DNA of 64,000 nucleotides, from assembly GCA_905182995.1 (NCBI GenBank), contig CAJJDP010000015.1, positions 578,842-642,841 of the forward strand, in the 5' to 3' direction. The translations under genes and the position numbers were made by a program. The stretch comes from Paramecium octaurelia (taxonomy: Eukaryota; Ciliophora; Oligohymenophorea; Peniculida; Parameciidae). The notes under the pieces are model-generated. The model ran no database searches. It was not told where the DNA came from and saw nothing but the letters and a program-made list of their open reading frames with translations. How positions within the stretch are numbered: the stretch's first letter is position 1; each line of letters starts with the position of its first letter. This document shows positions 39,201 through 52,100 of this stretch, piece by piece.

Positions 39201-42200
39201 GGTTATGGTTTCTGGTTGAGATTCCTTACTCAATATCCAATTGCTTTGAAACAAGGATTATAACCACCCTGGTCATTTATTGCCAGAGTCACTAGAAATC
39301 AAGATTTGGGAGATGCCAGATTGGGAGATAGATTATTGGCTAATTGGTTCAATAGTGCTAACTATTATCACTATTGCACAAATGATGGAGGAAATGTTAA
39401 TTCAGTTCAAAATATCCAAACTGGTTAAGATATTGAAGGTGTGTGGACATATTTGTTCTTTGCACATAGTGATAATGTTGATTAATCAATTGGTTTCTTG
39501 AAGATTGGAGATAAATTGTAGAAGATTGTAACCTAATCTGTAATTCCAGTTCCACAATTCTTACAATTCTACTTAGCAGGATCATAACTCAATTATCCAG
39601 CATTCAATGGTCAATTTGCTCATGTAGTATTCTCTGCTGGAGAAGGAATTTTCAAGAAGGATGAAGCTCAATTCAATGCATGGTTAGAATAGTTTGAAAA
39701 GCCTGCCTAATTCAATACTAATTTGATTACTAAGCATGTAATTGAAGATCCTAAGGAATTCAAATAAGATACTCCATCAGATGAAATTGTTTATGAAGAC
39801 TTAGCCCTTGTTGGAGAATATTCATGGTCAGGATGGTTCAAATGGACTCCAACAGTGTAATAACCATGGCATTTGATGGTCAGATTCTCAATCCACTAGG
39901 CTTCAGAAAACATATAATTCTTAGGAGATAGAACACTGAATGCTTGGGTTGGATAAGGATATTTCCATTTCACAGCATACACATATGTTAATCTTAATGG
40001 AGGTGGAAATGTTAATCAATGGTAGAATATGAATTATGAGAATGATCATACAAAATGGCATTTCATCTACTTTGGATACTCAAAGGTTCAATAATTGGCT
40101 TAAGCTAAAGTTGAATTCAAGAATAGAGTTGCAGAATTGTCTTTCAAGAATACAAATCATTATTTACCAAATAAGATATCAGTTTATGTTGCAAGAGACA
40201 AATGGCATGCAGTCTACAGTGGTAATATCGGCCATTTAAGAGTCAACGGAGGAAATGGTGCATTCAATCCAACAGGTTATGGAGATGCTAAAGATGATGT
40301 CTTTGGATATTAGATTGGAAAGGATGCATTCTTGGAGAAGGAAGCACCAGTAGATGAATTGAGAGAATAAGAAATATTAGATTCTGCATTTAATCAGGAG
40401 AAACCAGTTCTTTAAAAGGAATTCAAGGATGATGACTTAGCAGGAGTCTCAGAATATGGTTATGGATTCTATTTCAGACATTTGGAATAATATCCAGTTT
40501 AAATGAGAGATGGTAGATTAGCACCATATTACATCATGTCAAGATTATCATGGAATAAGGATGAAGGAGATATCAGAATGGGAGACAGATTATTGGCAGT
40601 CTGGTAAGAATAAGCAGCAATATTGTTCATTACCAACGATTTACCAGGAAATCCAAATCTATTGTCTAGAATACCAGTTGCTGAAAGAGAAGGAGTTTGG
40701 ACATTCTTATACTTCAGTTATTCATTGGAAGATTAATTGGCTGTCGGTATATTGAAGTTTGATGGCATTGATGAAGTATTCCATACATCAATGAAATGTA
40801 ATCATGGCAAAGTAAGTTATTTGAGATTCACTTTGGGATCTGCACCTCCTCATTTCTATCCAAGATTTAATGGTCAAATTGCCAACTATGCTATCAAATT
40901 AGGTAGAACTGGATTCGTGAGAAATTATGATGCCTTAAAGAAATATTTGGTTAACAGAATACCACACCCAGCATTGGAAGATAAAGCATTAAAGACATTG
41001 AAACATTTAGAAGAAGAGAAGGGCTATAAAGGAGATAGTTAAGAAGAACTTGTTGTTGAAGTTCCAGAGGATTTGACTAAGTTTGCAACTGAATATTCAG
41101 TGTCAGGATGGTTGAGATGGGATCAACCCCCTATTGGAGCACCTTGGTTCAATGTATTCAGATTGAGTTTATACTCTACAGAAGCCAATGCTGAAGGAAG
41201 ATTTGGTGACAGAGATTTAGCCTTGTTCAAACATGCTACTTACTATCATTTCTAAACCTATAATTATTAACCAGGATTACCATGGATTTATGGATTCGAT
41301 TTCCCACATGAAGATTAACATACTCAATGGCATTTCTTCTATACTGGTTACTCCAGAGATAAGAGACAAATCTATCACTATTTATCATTCTTAGAAGCAG
41401 AGGCTGACAAATTATTCGATAAACAAACACATCTTGTTGTCAATAAACACTACTTCTCTTATGGTAAAGATTTCAAGAAGTTCTATGGAAGTCACAGAGG
41501 AGTTACTGGTATTAGTAATCTTGTTAATATCAATTATGGTAATGGAGCATATACAACTAAACCATTCTTAATCAAAGATGGAGAGGACAGACCTGATGCA
41601 TTTAATTTCAACAAAGGAAGAGACCTCTATACTCCTAAATTCCCATTGAAGGAATTCACTACTGATAAGACTAAACTATTAGAATGCATCTTTGATAAGG
41701 CTGAACCAAATGTTCTTTTGAAGATCGAAGATTCCAAAGATGTACCCACTAGAGGATTATAAGAATATGGATGGTCCACTTGGTTAAGATGGTCTAGAAC
41801 TGGACCCAAATCAATGCCATGGAGAATCGTTTGGCATAACATTGCTAGATTGACAAGTAAAAGAAATCATGGAGATCTAACACAACCAGGAGATAGATTA
41901 TTGGCTGCATGGTTATTCACCAACTCATATTACTTCTCTCATTCACCAAAAGGAGTTGGAGAATAAGTCCAACATATCCCATGGAAGATTATTGATGGAG
42001 AATGGAACTTCATTTCAATCTCATACAAGAAAGGAGAAATTAAGGCTTACGTCTTCTAAAAGGGTGAAGTCTCAGATTTCACATGGAAAGCTAAACATGA
42101 CTTAGTTGGAGACTATTTAGAATTCATTTCAGGAAAAGAATTTGGATACAACTTCTTCAATGGATATATGTGGGGATTGTCATTGAAATTAGGTGATGGA

Positions 42201-45200
42201 GCTCACTTTGCTGATCAAGATGCTGTCAAGGCTTATGTCACTGGAGCTATGAAATTACCAGATGAATTCAGATTTGATTAGACCAGAAAGACTCTACCAA
42301 TCAAGAAGGAGAAAGCTAAAATTGAAGCTACAGCTGAACCAGAAATTATCACAATTGAACCAAAGGATGCAAACGGAAAAGTTGAGTATGCTATCTCAGG
42401 ATGGGCTAAATGGACTGATATTCAAAATATTGGACCATGGCATCTTGTTTATAGAGTCACATGTTGGGATAAAACTCTTGTTGGTAACATGGATAAGCCA
42501 GGAGATAGAACTATGTCTATGTGGAAGGGATTAGGATTCTACCATCAAACTGTATACACTGTTGATTAAGTCAATGGAGGAGCTTGGTCTATCCCACAAA
42601 ATTTCGATTACAAGGGTTCCTTACATAAGACTTGGGTCTTTATCTATTAAGGTTATTCCAGAGAAAAGTAAAAGGCTCACGGATTTATCAAATTCCCAGA
42701 TTCAGAAGAACACAGAGATTTCCCTAATGTTAATTAATTCGTGCCCACTTACTTCACCGTCTTATGGCATAAAGACTAATGGCATCCAGGATTCAGTGGA
42801 TAAATGGAAAATTGGTTCTTCAATGTAGGAACAGGATCATATAGAGAGACTGGTTATGATGATGGCGAATCTGAATTATTGACATTCGGATTTGGAGGAA
42901 GAGCTGTGCCTGAATTGAAACCATGGAAGGCTGATGAAGTCTTTGATTAGGCTTGGGGACCAGACTAGAAGGTTGGAAAGGAAGTCGAATTGACTGATGA
43001 TTCTATCAATGGAGTTACTGAATATGGTTATGGATTCTGGTCAAGATTCTTATGGAATGGACCAAATAAATTAGTTGATAAACCTGCTTGGATGGCCTTG
43101 TCTAGATTCACAATCAACCAAAATTACTAAGGAGATGCTGCATAATAAGGAGATAGAACTCTTGCCATTTGGGTTGGATAACCATTCTATCACTTCACTA
43201 CCTACACTCCAGGAAACAATAATGTTGTTTAGAATGTTCAATATGGATAAATGTTAGATGGTTAATGGAATTACGTTTGGTATGGATACAAGAGATTTGA
43301 TAAGTCTGGAAAGGTGTAAGGACACATAGTATTTAATGGTGAATTAGTCAGATCAACACAATTCCCAGTGGTTACTCACAATCCAATTACTGATTATGCT
43401 TACTTTGCAGTTGGATCATCAGGTACCAAATTGCTTAAGAATTATCATGCTTTCAATGGACAATTAGGATCAGTCAGTTTGATACTTGGAAATGGTGGAT
43501 ATATTGAATCTGCTGATGATTTGAGAAAGAATTTACCAGGAATGCCCAAAGTTCCAGAATTGAATGCAATTAAGAAGACTGTCTTCGAAGATATCTAAAC
43601 AATGAAGAGAGAAGAAGCCACTATGAAACCATATGAATATGCTGATGAATTTGCAGGACAATAAGAATATGCAGTATCATTGTGGTTCAGATGGAGTACA
43701 ATCGGAAGAGTTGCTTGGGAGAATGTTTACACATTGTCATATCATGATTAAGCCTCAAGAGCAAACCATGTCAGACCAGGAGACAGAGTTTTGTCAGTGT
43801 TCCAATATGTTGATCACAGAATCTTCTTCAGTACATACACTACTCCTGATAATCATGATGCTTTCGCTTAAATCTTTACTGAAGCTCCAGTACCAACTCT
43901 AGATCAAACCGCTTGGGTTTATGCTTATTATGCATACAGTAGAAAGGCATAATCAGTTGTGCATTTCATGAAGACAAGAACCACAGAGAACGAGAAGAAA
44001 TTAGGATGCATGCATAGAGTTCCTAAATATTTAGGATTATGGGCTGGTAAGGATGGTATTCACACACCTTATAATGGTAAATATGCTCATATGTACTTAT
44101 ATGCTGGACCAGGATCATACAGAGAGAAGGATTACTTATCATATGAACCATATATTGCAGGTGCTCTTGGAATCTAAGCAAAACCATGGAAATGGAGTGA
44201 TAAGAAAGATTAATTTGACATTGCTGACAAATAAGAAATTGAATTAGAAGCTACTGCAATTGATGGACATTCAGCATATGCCATTGGAGTTTGGTTGAGA
44301 TATTTGACTGCAATTCCAAAGAGAATCTTGGAGAAATAAGCAAGAATGTCAGTTTATAGATTCACTTAGAATAAGAATATGGAAGATAGTGCTAAAGTAG
44401 GAGACAGAACATTGGGATTGTGGTTAACTTCTGGACAATATGGATTCAGAACATACAATTTGGCTAATAACAATCCAAATCTTTCTCAAGATATTAATTA
44501 TGATGATAAGTTAGAAGGAGAATGGAACTTTGTTTACTTCTGTTTCTCAAGTGCCAAATAATAAGCTCTAGGATATGTCAAATTCTCATCCACAGGAGAT
44601 ATCAGAAGAGTTTCATTCCCAGAAATCGCACATAAACCAATTGAAGGATATGGAAAATTGTACTTGGGTGCCACATTCACTTATCAAGGATTCAATGGTC
44701 AAATGGCCTAATTGCAAATGTTGTTTGGTGCATAAGGTTACGTTGCAGATACTGATGCTTTGGAAGCAATGATAAAGGGTACATTCACAACACCTGAATT
44801 AGATGATCCTGGAATTCAAACTATCAAATTACAAGATGAAGAAATTGTTAGAAAAGTTGATGAAGCTGCAGTTGTTAAAGAGTGGCCAGATCAATACTAA
44901 GGATCATTGGAATATGCCATTTATGGATGGTTCAGATATTCAAGTCCAACCTTGAAGAAAGATAACAACGTATTGTTAAGATTGACCAATAACGAACCTG
45001 CCTACAGAAAAGAAGCTGCCACTGTTGGAGATAGAACATTGTTGATTATGTACTAACCAAGAGAAGTCGTATTCTCAACCTACACTTTAGGAACTGTTGA
45101 TAGTGGATTAGTTGCCAACATTAGAAAACCAACACCAGTTGGAAACAACTTCGGTGTTTGGACATACGTATGGTTCGGATACAGTTGGCCAAAGAGAGCT

Positions 45201-47006
45201 GCTTCAGGAGTTGTCAAATTCCCATCAGAAACAGCTGTTGTTCCTTATGAAAATGTCCTACATATGATACCTAAATACTTTGCTATGTTTGTTGGTTCAG
45301 ATGGTATGTTAGGAGGATGGGAAGGTCCAATTAGAAAGGTTGGAGCAGTCTTTGGAAAAGGAGCTTATATTGATACCAAGAAAGGTAACTTTGAATCCCT
45401 CTTACCAGAAGTCTAAAGTTTAGTTGTCAAGAAGACTCAATGGAAACCAGAAAAGGATGGATTGGTCTATGTTCCACAAGGTGAACAATTTGATAAACCA
45501 GGATATGATGTCACATTCAAAGATGAAGTCGGTGGTGTAAGTGAATATGGTTATGGATTGTGGACAAGATGGTTGATGACTACTCCTTAAAGAGTTAATG
45601 ATAAATCACCATTCCACCAACTTGTTAGATTGACAAATACTGAAAAATATGAAGACAATGCCGAATTTGGAAATAGAATCCTAGCTACTTGGGTCGGTAA
45701 AGGATATTATCATTTCACCACTTATGACAAAAAGACTAACAAGATTTCAATAGCTCAAAACATTAACTACGATGATTATCTTGAAGGCCATTGGAATTAT
45801 GTTTATTATTCATTCACTTCCAAGGATCAACCAAGAGCTGTTGGTTTTGTACTCTTCGGAGATTTACCTGAAAACCCTGTTGGAAGAATTGAATTTATTG
45901 ATCTCTAACATATGCCATTGAATGGTTACGCAAGAGTTGTTGTTGCCAATAATGAATTTGGATATCCTGCCTTCAATGGTATGATCTCAGATTTCAGAGT
46001 CGATTTCGGATAAGGATTTGTTGGATCCAAGGAATAATTCCTCAAAGACATCATCTAAACCTATCCAAAACCAAATATCAAAGTTCCATAAAGAACCGAT
46101 GTTAACGTTTTAAGAGAATAAAAGAACTTTGAAAAGGATAATCCTAATCCAATTAAGAATTACTATGATCAATATTAAGGTGTCCTTGAATATGCAGTTT
46201 CTGGTTGGTTATAAGCCAAGAAGGGAAGCAGTGAAGAAACCCTTAAATCAATATTCAGATTGACTATCAATGCTCCAGGATACTAAAAGGACTCAACCAA
46301 TGCTGGTGATAGAACCTTAGCTGGTTTCTAATCTAAGGACTCATTCATCCTCTCCACTTATGATTATGGAAATCTTGATACCAATGATGATGATCAAAAC
46401 GATTTAAATACCAAATTCTAGATCAAAGAAAACTAAGGAGAGTGGGTTTATCTCTACTTTGGATATTCCTCTAAGTTTAGAAAAGGATTTGCATATGCCT
46501 TATATCTAAATAGAGAAGATAGTTTCTAATTCAATGATCTTAAACACTTTGTTCCAAATCAATTCTGGTTCTATTTAGGAGCAGATGGCTTCAATTAACC
46601 CTTCGAAGGAACAATGTTTAACTGGAATCTTCATATTGGTGATGGCTCATTCAACATCAAACCTAAATCATAGATTGAATTATGGCCATATGAACCAAAA
46701 CAACCAATAGATCAAGTACTCTCAGTACTTTTGGGCAACTAAGGATTGAGCTCAATTAAATTAACAAGAAGCATTCCATAATCTGGAAATGTAGAAAAAG
46801 TGGCTGGTCCTGCATCAGGAAAAGTTGAAGTTGGAACTGGACCTAAATCAGGTTAAGTGACTTCTGCTGATGGACCTAAATCTGGTTAAGTTGACTCCGC
46901 TAATAAACCTAAATCAGGATAGGTTGACAAACTTGATGGAGCTAAATCAGGAGAAAATTAACCAGGTGCCAAACCATAGTCAGGCGATTAAGTAGTAACC
47001 AAATGA
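24263..47006 (+). CDS. Giant secreted protein with 34 tandem ConA/LamG-like domains
   Basis: After introns at 24315-24341, 24576-24598 and 24844-24869 (27, 23, 26 nt) are removed, 22,668 nt remain: exactly 7,556 codons, about 7,555 aa. It starts with a signal peptide (MKKSSLILLLFLICSLQ), then a helical region and an acidic Ser/Glu/Asp linker up to about residue 275. From there to about residue 7,480 it is built of two alternating domain types of roughly 210 residues. Type A has EYGYGFWxRF, a WYFVSRL motif, MGDRxLAIWQGQGYYHFTTC, WTYxYYSYS and RYPGFNG. Type B has EYAISGWFKW, WHNxFRV, FLGDRTLSxW, PTYxYxNMNG, WFFVYFGYS and HFPGFNG. The pattern of WT/WF-YFxYS strands followed by a Gly-rich FNG strand suggests concanavalin A/LamG-like jelly-roll domains. 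I see no transmembrane helix or GPI-type hydrophobic tail. Likely a secreted, adhesive or matrix protein; function unknown. Confidence 0.9.
25170..46780 (+). repeat. 17 tandem A+B units, period about 1.27 kb
   Basis: Type A domains begin near 25170, 26471, 27759, 29020, 30288, 31558, 32831, 34101, 35367, 36649, 37918, 39192, 40450, 41760, 43018, 44272 and 45540. Type B domains begin near 25806, 27100, 28381, 29640, 30918, 32188, 33464, 34724, 36001, 37281, 38540, 39812, 41088, 42382, 43663, 44908 and 46188. Spacing between A starts is 1,254-1,310 bp, all multiples compatible with an open frame. Units about 4 to 10 are much alike in DNA; units 11 to 17 are more divergent, and A14 and A16 lack several consensus residues. 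Confidence 0.92.
46785..47003 (+). repeat. C-terminal short repeats (PKSGQV type)
   Basis: The last 70 or so residues of the giant protein contain repeats of about 11-14 residues centred on (G/K)PKSGQV(D/T), seen as GPASGKVE, GPKSGQVT, GPKSGQVD, KPKSGQVD, GAKSGE and KPQSGD. The segment is hydrophilic and probably disordered. It ends at TGA 47004-47006. Confidence 0.85.
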
Positions 47007-47195
47007 GCCTTGATATTACATATACACAAAAATAATAAAACATTCATTCATTATTTCATTCCCATTCTTTTCATTATATTAAACATTTAAATTTCTAAAT
47101 TTCAAATAGTATTTCTTCTGTTGGATAAGGATCAGAAATTCAACCCTACTTTTTAAGTCATTTTAATTAACTACTTTAAAAATAACTTTATTTTA

Positions 47196-49137
47196 ATGAT
47201 TTACGAAGAATAACTATCTAAAATTGAACATCTCTATTCGAATTACAGAGATAACGTTTCAACATTATAGGATACTAAATTGTCTTTTCTTCTTCAAGGG
47301 TACAATGAAAAAGTGATAAAAGAATAATAGATTGTAATAGAAACACATTTAATCGATTATTATCATACCTAGCTAGCCTTATTGATAGGGAATGCAGTAA
47401 TTTCTTTGAAAAAATAATTATGTAATTATATAGATCAATATTTTTAGAAGAACAAGGAAATGATGATGTTAAATCTATGGTTCTTTTACTTTTAAAATGG
47501 AAACTAAGCTTTCTTGAAAAATATCAAAGTTATGTTGTTGTCATACTTGAGTGTGAATTTTTGGGATATAAAGACATTTTGTTAGATCTTAGTACCTTCA
47601 ACCCAGATGTTCATTTAAGCGAAACAAAAAAAATAAAATATACAATTCTCAAAACTAATTTAAACAAACCTCCACAATAAATAGAACCTTAAACACTAAA
47701 GAAAGTTAAGATAGAAAACTTTGTCTTTTCTAAACCAATTGAAAACTCAATAATATTTGATGAAAATTTGATTAACTAATCTATCACTATGAATAAAAGT
47801 TATCTTAAATACTTCTAGGATTAATAGACTATTTCAGAATTATTGGTAAACAAAAAGAAATCTTGGGTGTTGGAAGGAAGAATTATTGACAAAAGTGACA
47901 TACTAGAATTTAAGAAAAAAAACTCAAATGTTTTATCTCAATATTTTAAGATTGTCATTTTGGATAGAGAACAAGGGATTATACCTGGGTTATTTTATGA
48001 TAAATCCAACCTTAAAATGTTTCCTCTCCTAGAAAAAGGAAAAGTATATTAGTTTAAAAATGGTCGTGTGTCTAAAGATAATTCAAATTATCCAAAATCC
48101 ATAACATTTACCTAATTTTCTATAATCTAAGAATCAGAAAATGATGATCTTCCAAAAATTCCATTAATTTCACCTAAAAAAATATATGATTTATAAGGTC
48201 AACCAATAGACTCAATAGTTGATCTAGTGGTAGCAATATAAGTAAAATATTAATATAAATTATTATAGGAAATTAAGACTTTGTCAGATGTTTGTCGATA
48301 GTTAACTGTCTTGGATTAAACTGGAAGGATTGTAATAAAATTAATGGGCAAATAGTATGTGACTTAAATATTCAAAAAAGGTGAAATTATTATCTGTAAA
48401 GGTTTAACCTTAAAAACCTAGCAAAATTTTACATATCTTACTTCTAATTATAACACCATCATTTTAAATGATCAGGATTATAACAATGAGTAATTATTTC
48501 ATTAATTTTTAGAGTTAAATCCTTAAGGGACTGGTTATAAGAAAAGGATATAGATCAGATTATGAAGCCTAGTAAAAATTGTTTGAAAGTTAATTTAGAA
48601 TAATTGGAAGAATGTGTATTAAAGAAATTGAATGAAGGTAAAAGTAAAAACAATGAATAAATGATTGTAATTGGATATTTAACAGGAATGTCAATATTTA
48701 CTTACCCTAGATGTCCAAGTAATCGATGTCTTTCAAAAATGGAAAAAGTTCCATAGAGGGATACTTATAGATGTAAGAAATGCTTCGTAGAAAATAATTC
48801 TCCCTAAATGAGTTTTATAATGAATGTTACAATAATGGATGAACATACTAAAATTGAAGCTACAGTATTTGATGACTACGCGGTTAAATTACTGGGACTA
48901 ACTGCTGATGACTATTAAAAATTGACAGAATAAGAACAAAGGATGATTTTGTATATATCCAAATTCAGATAATAACAAATAAAACTTTAAGTACTCTTTA
49001 ACGATTACAATGGATCTATAAGGCCCCAATATAAAGTAGTGGAAATCACTGATATTGACTATAAGGAATTAGCTGAAGAAGAAATGAAAAACTTTGAAGA
49101 ACTTGATTATTTATTGAATGTTTCATAAATTATATGA
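47196..49137 (+). CDS. RPA1: Replication protein A large subunit (RPA70)
   Basis: About 631 aa after removing a 26-nt intron near 47421-47446 and a 20-nt intron near 48535-48554; the remainder divides by three. OB folds in order: an N-terminal region (FLEKYQSYVVVILECEFLGY), DBD-A at about 47850-48130 (WVLEGRIIDKSDILEF, YFKIVILDREQGIIPGLFYD), DBD-B at about 48190-48480, and DBD-C at about 48650-49137 with the zinc ribbon CPSNRC...YRCKKC and the strand IEATVFDDYAVKLLG. RPA binds single-stranded DNA in replication, repair and recombination. The N-terminal 75 residues are less typical than the rest. A telomere-related RPA1 paralogue, as known in Tetrahymena, cannot be excluded. Confidence 0.85.
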
Positions 49138-49198
49138 GTAGTTAGAAATTTCATTTAAATTCTTTATAAAAATTTTGTAAACAACAAGATAATTCGAA

Positions 49199-52100
49199 AT
49201 GCAATTCCATTTAGAAACTGAAAATAACTTAATAATAAGTGATTTTAGACCTGAAGATTGTATAGATTTTCTCTCGATGGAATCTATTTCTGATGTTGGA
49301 ATTTAATTTCCAAAGCCATAAAATACCAAATATAATGTTGAGCCTCCTCCTAATTCAAAAGACTTAAAAGAGAAAGTAATACTTTCTCCGTTATCGCCTA
49401 ATTTTGAAGGACTCAAAGATTATGAACAATAAATTTTACTCCCTTCACAAAATCTACCTTAAAGATCAATTTAACAAAAGTCATCAATAAAATTGATTAA
49501 TAACAACCATAAGTAATCAACGAATTTCAGTGGAAGTTTCATGAAGTATTTTCATACTAGAAGATTTGTGAACAGAATATTGAGAAATAAACATATGTTT
49601 CATAAGTTACAACCATTACATTTAGAGATAATTAATGATGCTTCTTCGCATTATGATACTGAAATATTTGGCCAGAAATCTCATTCCTTCAAACCTCTTG
49701 GATTAATGAAGACCTTGCATTTATCAATATCACCCAGTCTTACTAAAAAAATCATTTCTAAATACAGATAGATGTCAAATTTCGTTTTGAGCAAATTTTA
49801 ATAAATATTACACTAAATTCCTGTAATTCAACCTGAAAATAAGGGAAGAATTATTTGGGATGTTGTTCTTTCCATTACTCGGTTATATTTTATTATCCTT
49901 ATCCCAATTGATATGGTATTTGAAGAGAGATTGTTATATTCTGATAAACTAATAATAGTTACAACTCTATAAACTTTTTTATTGATTTTAGACATGTTTA
50001 TCAATTTTAATACTGCTTATTATCAGTTCGGATAAATAGTTTCAGAAAGATCAAAAATAATCCACCATAATTTTAGCAAGGGATATGGATTAGATGCTTT
50101 TTCTGTGATCTTTTTAATTTGTTTATTGTTTGTTGATTGGGATTAAATTGGAGATTATGAACCATTTGTATTTATTGGACTATTATCATTTACTGTTTAA
50201 TACTAAAATATAACCAAGTTAACTCGAATTTTTGAAGAAGTCTTGAATCTAAATAAAATTTAAGCCGGTTTCCTGGAATTAGCAAAATTAATCACATTGT
50301 TACTATACATTTTGCATATTTCTGCATGTATCTGGATTGGGGTATTTATGAATGCTTATAGTAGTGTGGCAGAATAAGTTCTTCTGTAACTAATGGTACT
50401 AGTTGGATGGTGAAGGAATAAGTACTTAATGAGCAATGGATAGTTTAATATTTGAGATCATTTTATTTCTGCACTGTGACTATGTTTACTGTTGGATATG
50501 GCGATCTAACTCCTTAATGTAGAGTATCGTATTAACTTTAGCTAATTTAGAATATGTGACATGCATCATATTTATCATGATTTTTAGTATCCAATTGCCG
50601 TATAGTGTAAATACTGTAGGAGCTATTATTGATGAAATTTCTAAATATAGCGAATAAAAATTGTAAAAGCTTCGCATAATTAATACTTATATGGCTAAAA
50701 AGAAGATCACCTATGAATTGTAGGTCAAAATTAGATAATATTTAGCATATTATTGGGAATGTTAAAATACATAACTTTCTCAAGAGGTCAAAGGAATTTT
50801 GGAGTAATTATCAGAAAATCTTAGAGATTCTTTAATGTTAGAAGCCAATTCAATTATTCTAAATAGTTGCGACATGTTTTCGAAGTTTCTTTCTCCTGGC
50901 TTTACAAAAGCTTTAGTTAATAAGATTAGATATTTGGATGTTCAACCTGAAAATATAGTTGATTTTGCCGATTAACCTGACTCATATCAAAACTATTATT
51001 TAGCTTTCATTGAAATTGGAACAATACAAGTAATTCAAGATTAAAACAATTGTAAAAATGATTCATATATTAAACAACTTAGTTCTGGTTAAGTATTTGG
51101 TTTATATGAATTTATAACTGGAATATAATGTAATGAGTTTTACAAAAGCAAAGGATTTACGAAATTATTGGTATTACCAAGGAATCAATTTTTAAAAATA
51201 TTGAGAGATTTTCCAGAAGATAAAGAAAAATATTGTTAAATAAGAGATGATTTACTTTACAATAATGGCGAACAATTTCTGAGAGATATTGGAGTATAAT
51301 GTTACATGTGTAATTCAAGGGATCATATAACCAAATTTTGTCCTATGGTGCATTATTGTGCAGATAAGGAAAAGATAATTAAATCTCAAACATATATGAT
51401 AAAATAACCTAGAGTAAAATCAAAAAGAAAAGTTAGGAGAAGCTAATTTAATGGGAAGAGTGACCAAAAAATAATTATGGAAATAGCCTAATATTTTAAA
51501 GAAGATTTTTGGAAATAATGCTAGTATTATGAAATTAATGATATTGAAGTTGAACAGCAACAATCCCCTCAATATAGTATTACATCAGATGAAGTTAAAG
51601 AAAACATCAAATCAACTCAATAATTACCTATTTCTAAGACAGCCTAAGTTATATAAAATAAGCACATCAAATAATAGAGAATAGGATAGTTAAATGAAAT
51701 ACACTAATCCAGGAGAGCAGCTAGGTAGAATACGATTTCTCCATTAATGAAATTTTCAACCAATCAATAAATTGCTGATTAATACTCTTAAAATGAAATG
51801 AAAGTAATACCCAGAGCTCATTCTTCTTTAGTAGAAAATGTCAGTTAGTAGGAAAGTCAAATCACTCCTGAAAAACAAGAGGAAGAGGATGGAACTGCCT
51901 AGAAAAGTAATCAGCAAATAGTCTCAATTAAGGTCGAGTAATTCTAGACCAAAAAGAGATGTATGCCATAGCCTTAATAATCACAATTCACAAAACGACT
52001 GAAAAACCTAAAAATAGAAATTGAAAAGGATCCTTAAAAGAAAATGAGTTTATTTACTACTACAGATTTAGAACTTTAAGAGAATTGGTCAGCCTTAGAA

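Noticed and set aside
25170..46780. Tandem array as transposon or satellite DNA
   Set aside because: The repeat is protein-coding with conserved reading frame and domain motifs in all units.
24263..47006. Giant gene as a pseudogene full of stop codons
   Set aside because: Every apparent stop is TAA or TAG, often at conserved sites (for example WQGQG written with TAA), and the spliced length is an exact multiple of three ending at TGA.
24263..47006. Giant protein as a variable surface antigen
   Set aside because: Paramecium surface antigens are cysteine-rich and GPI-anchored. This protein has roughly one conserved cysteine per A domain and no anchor signal.
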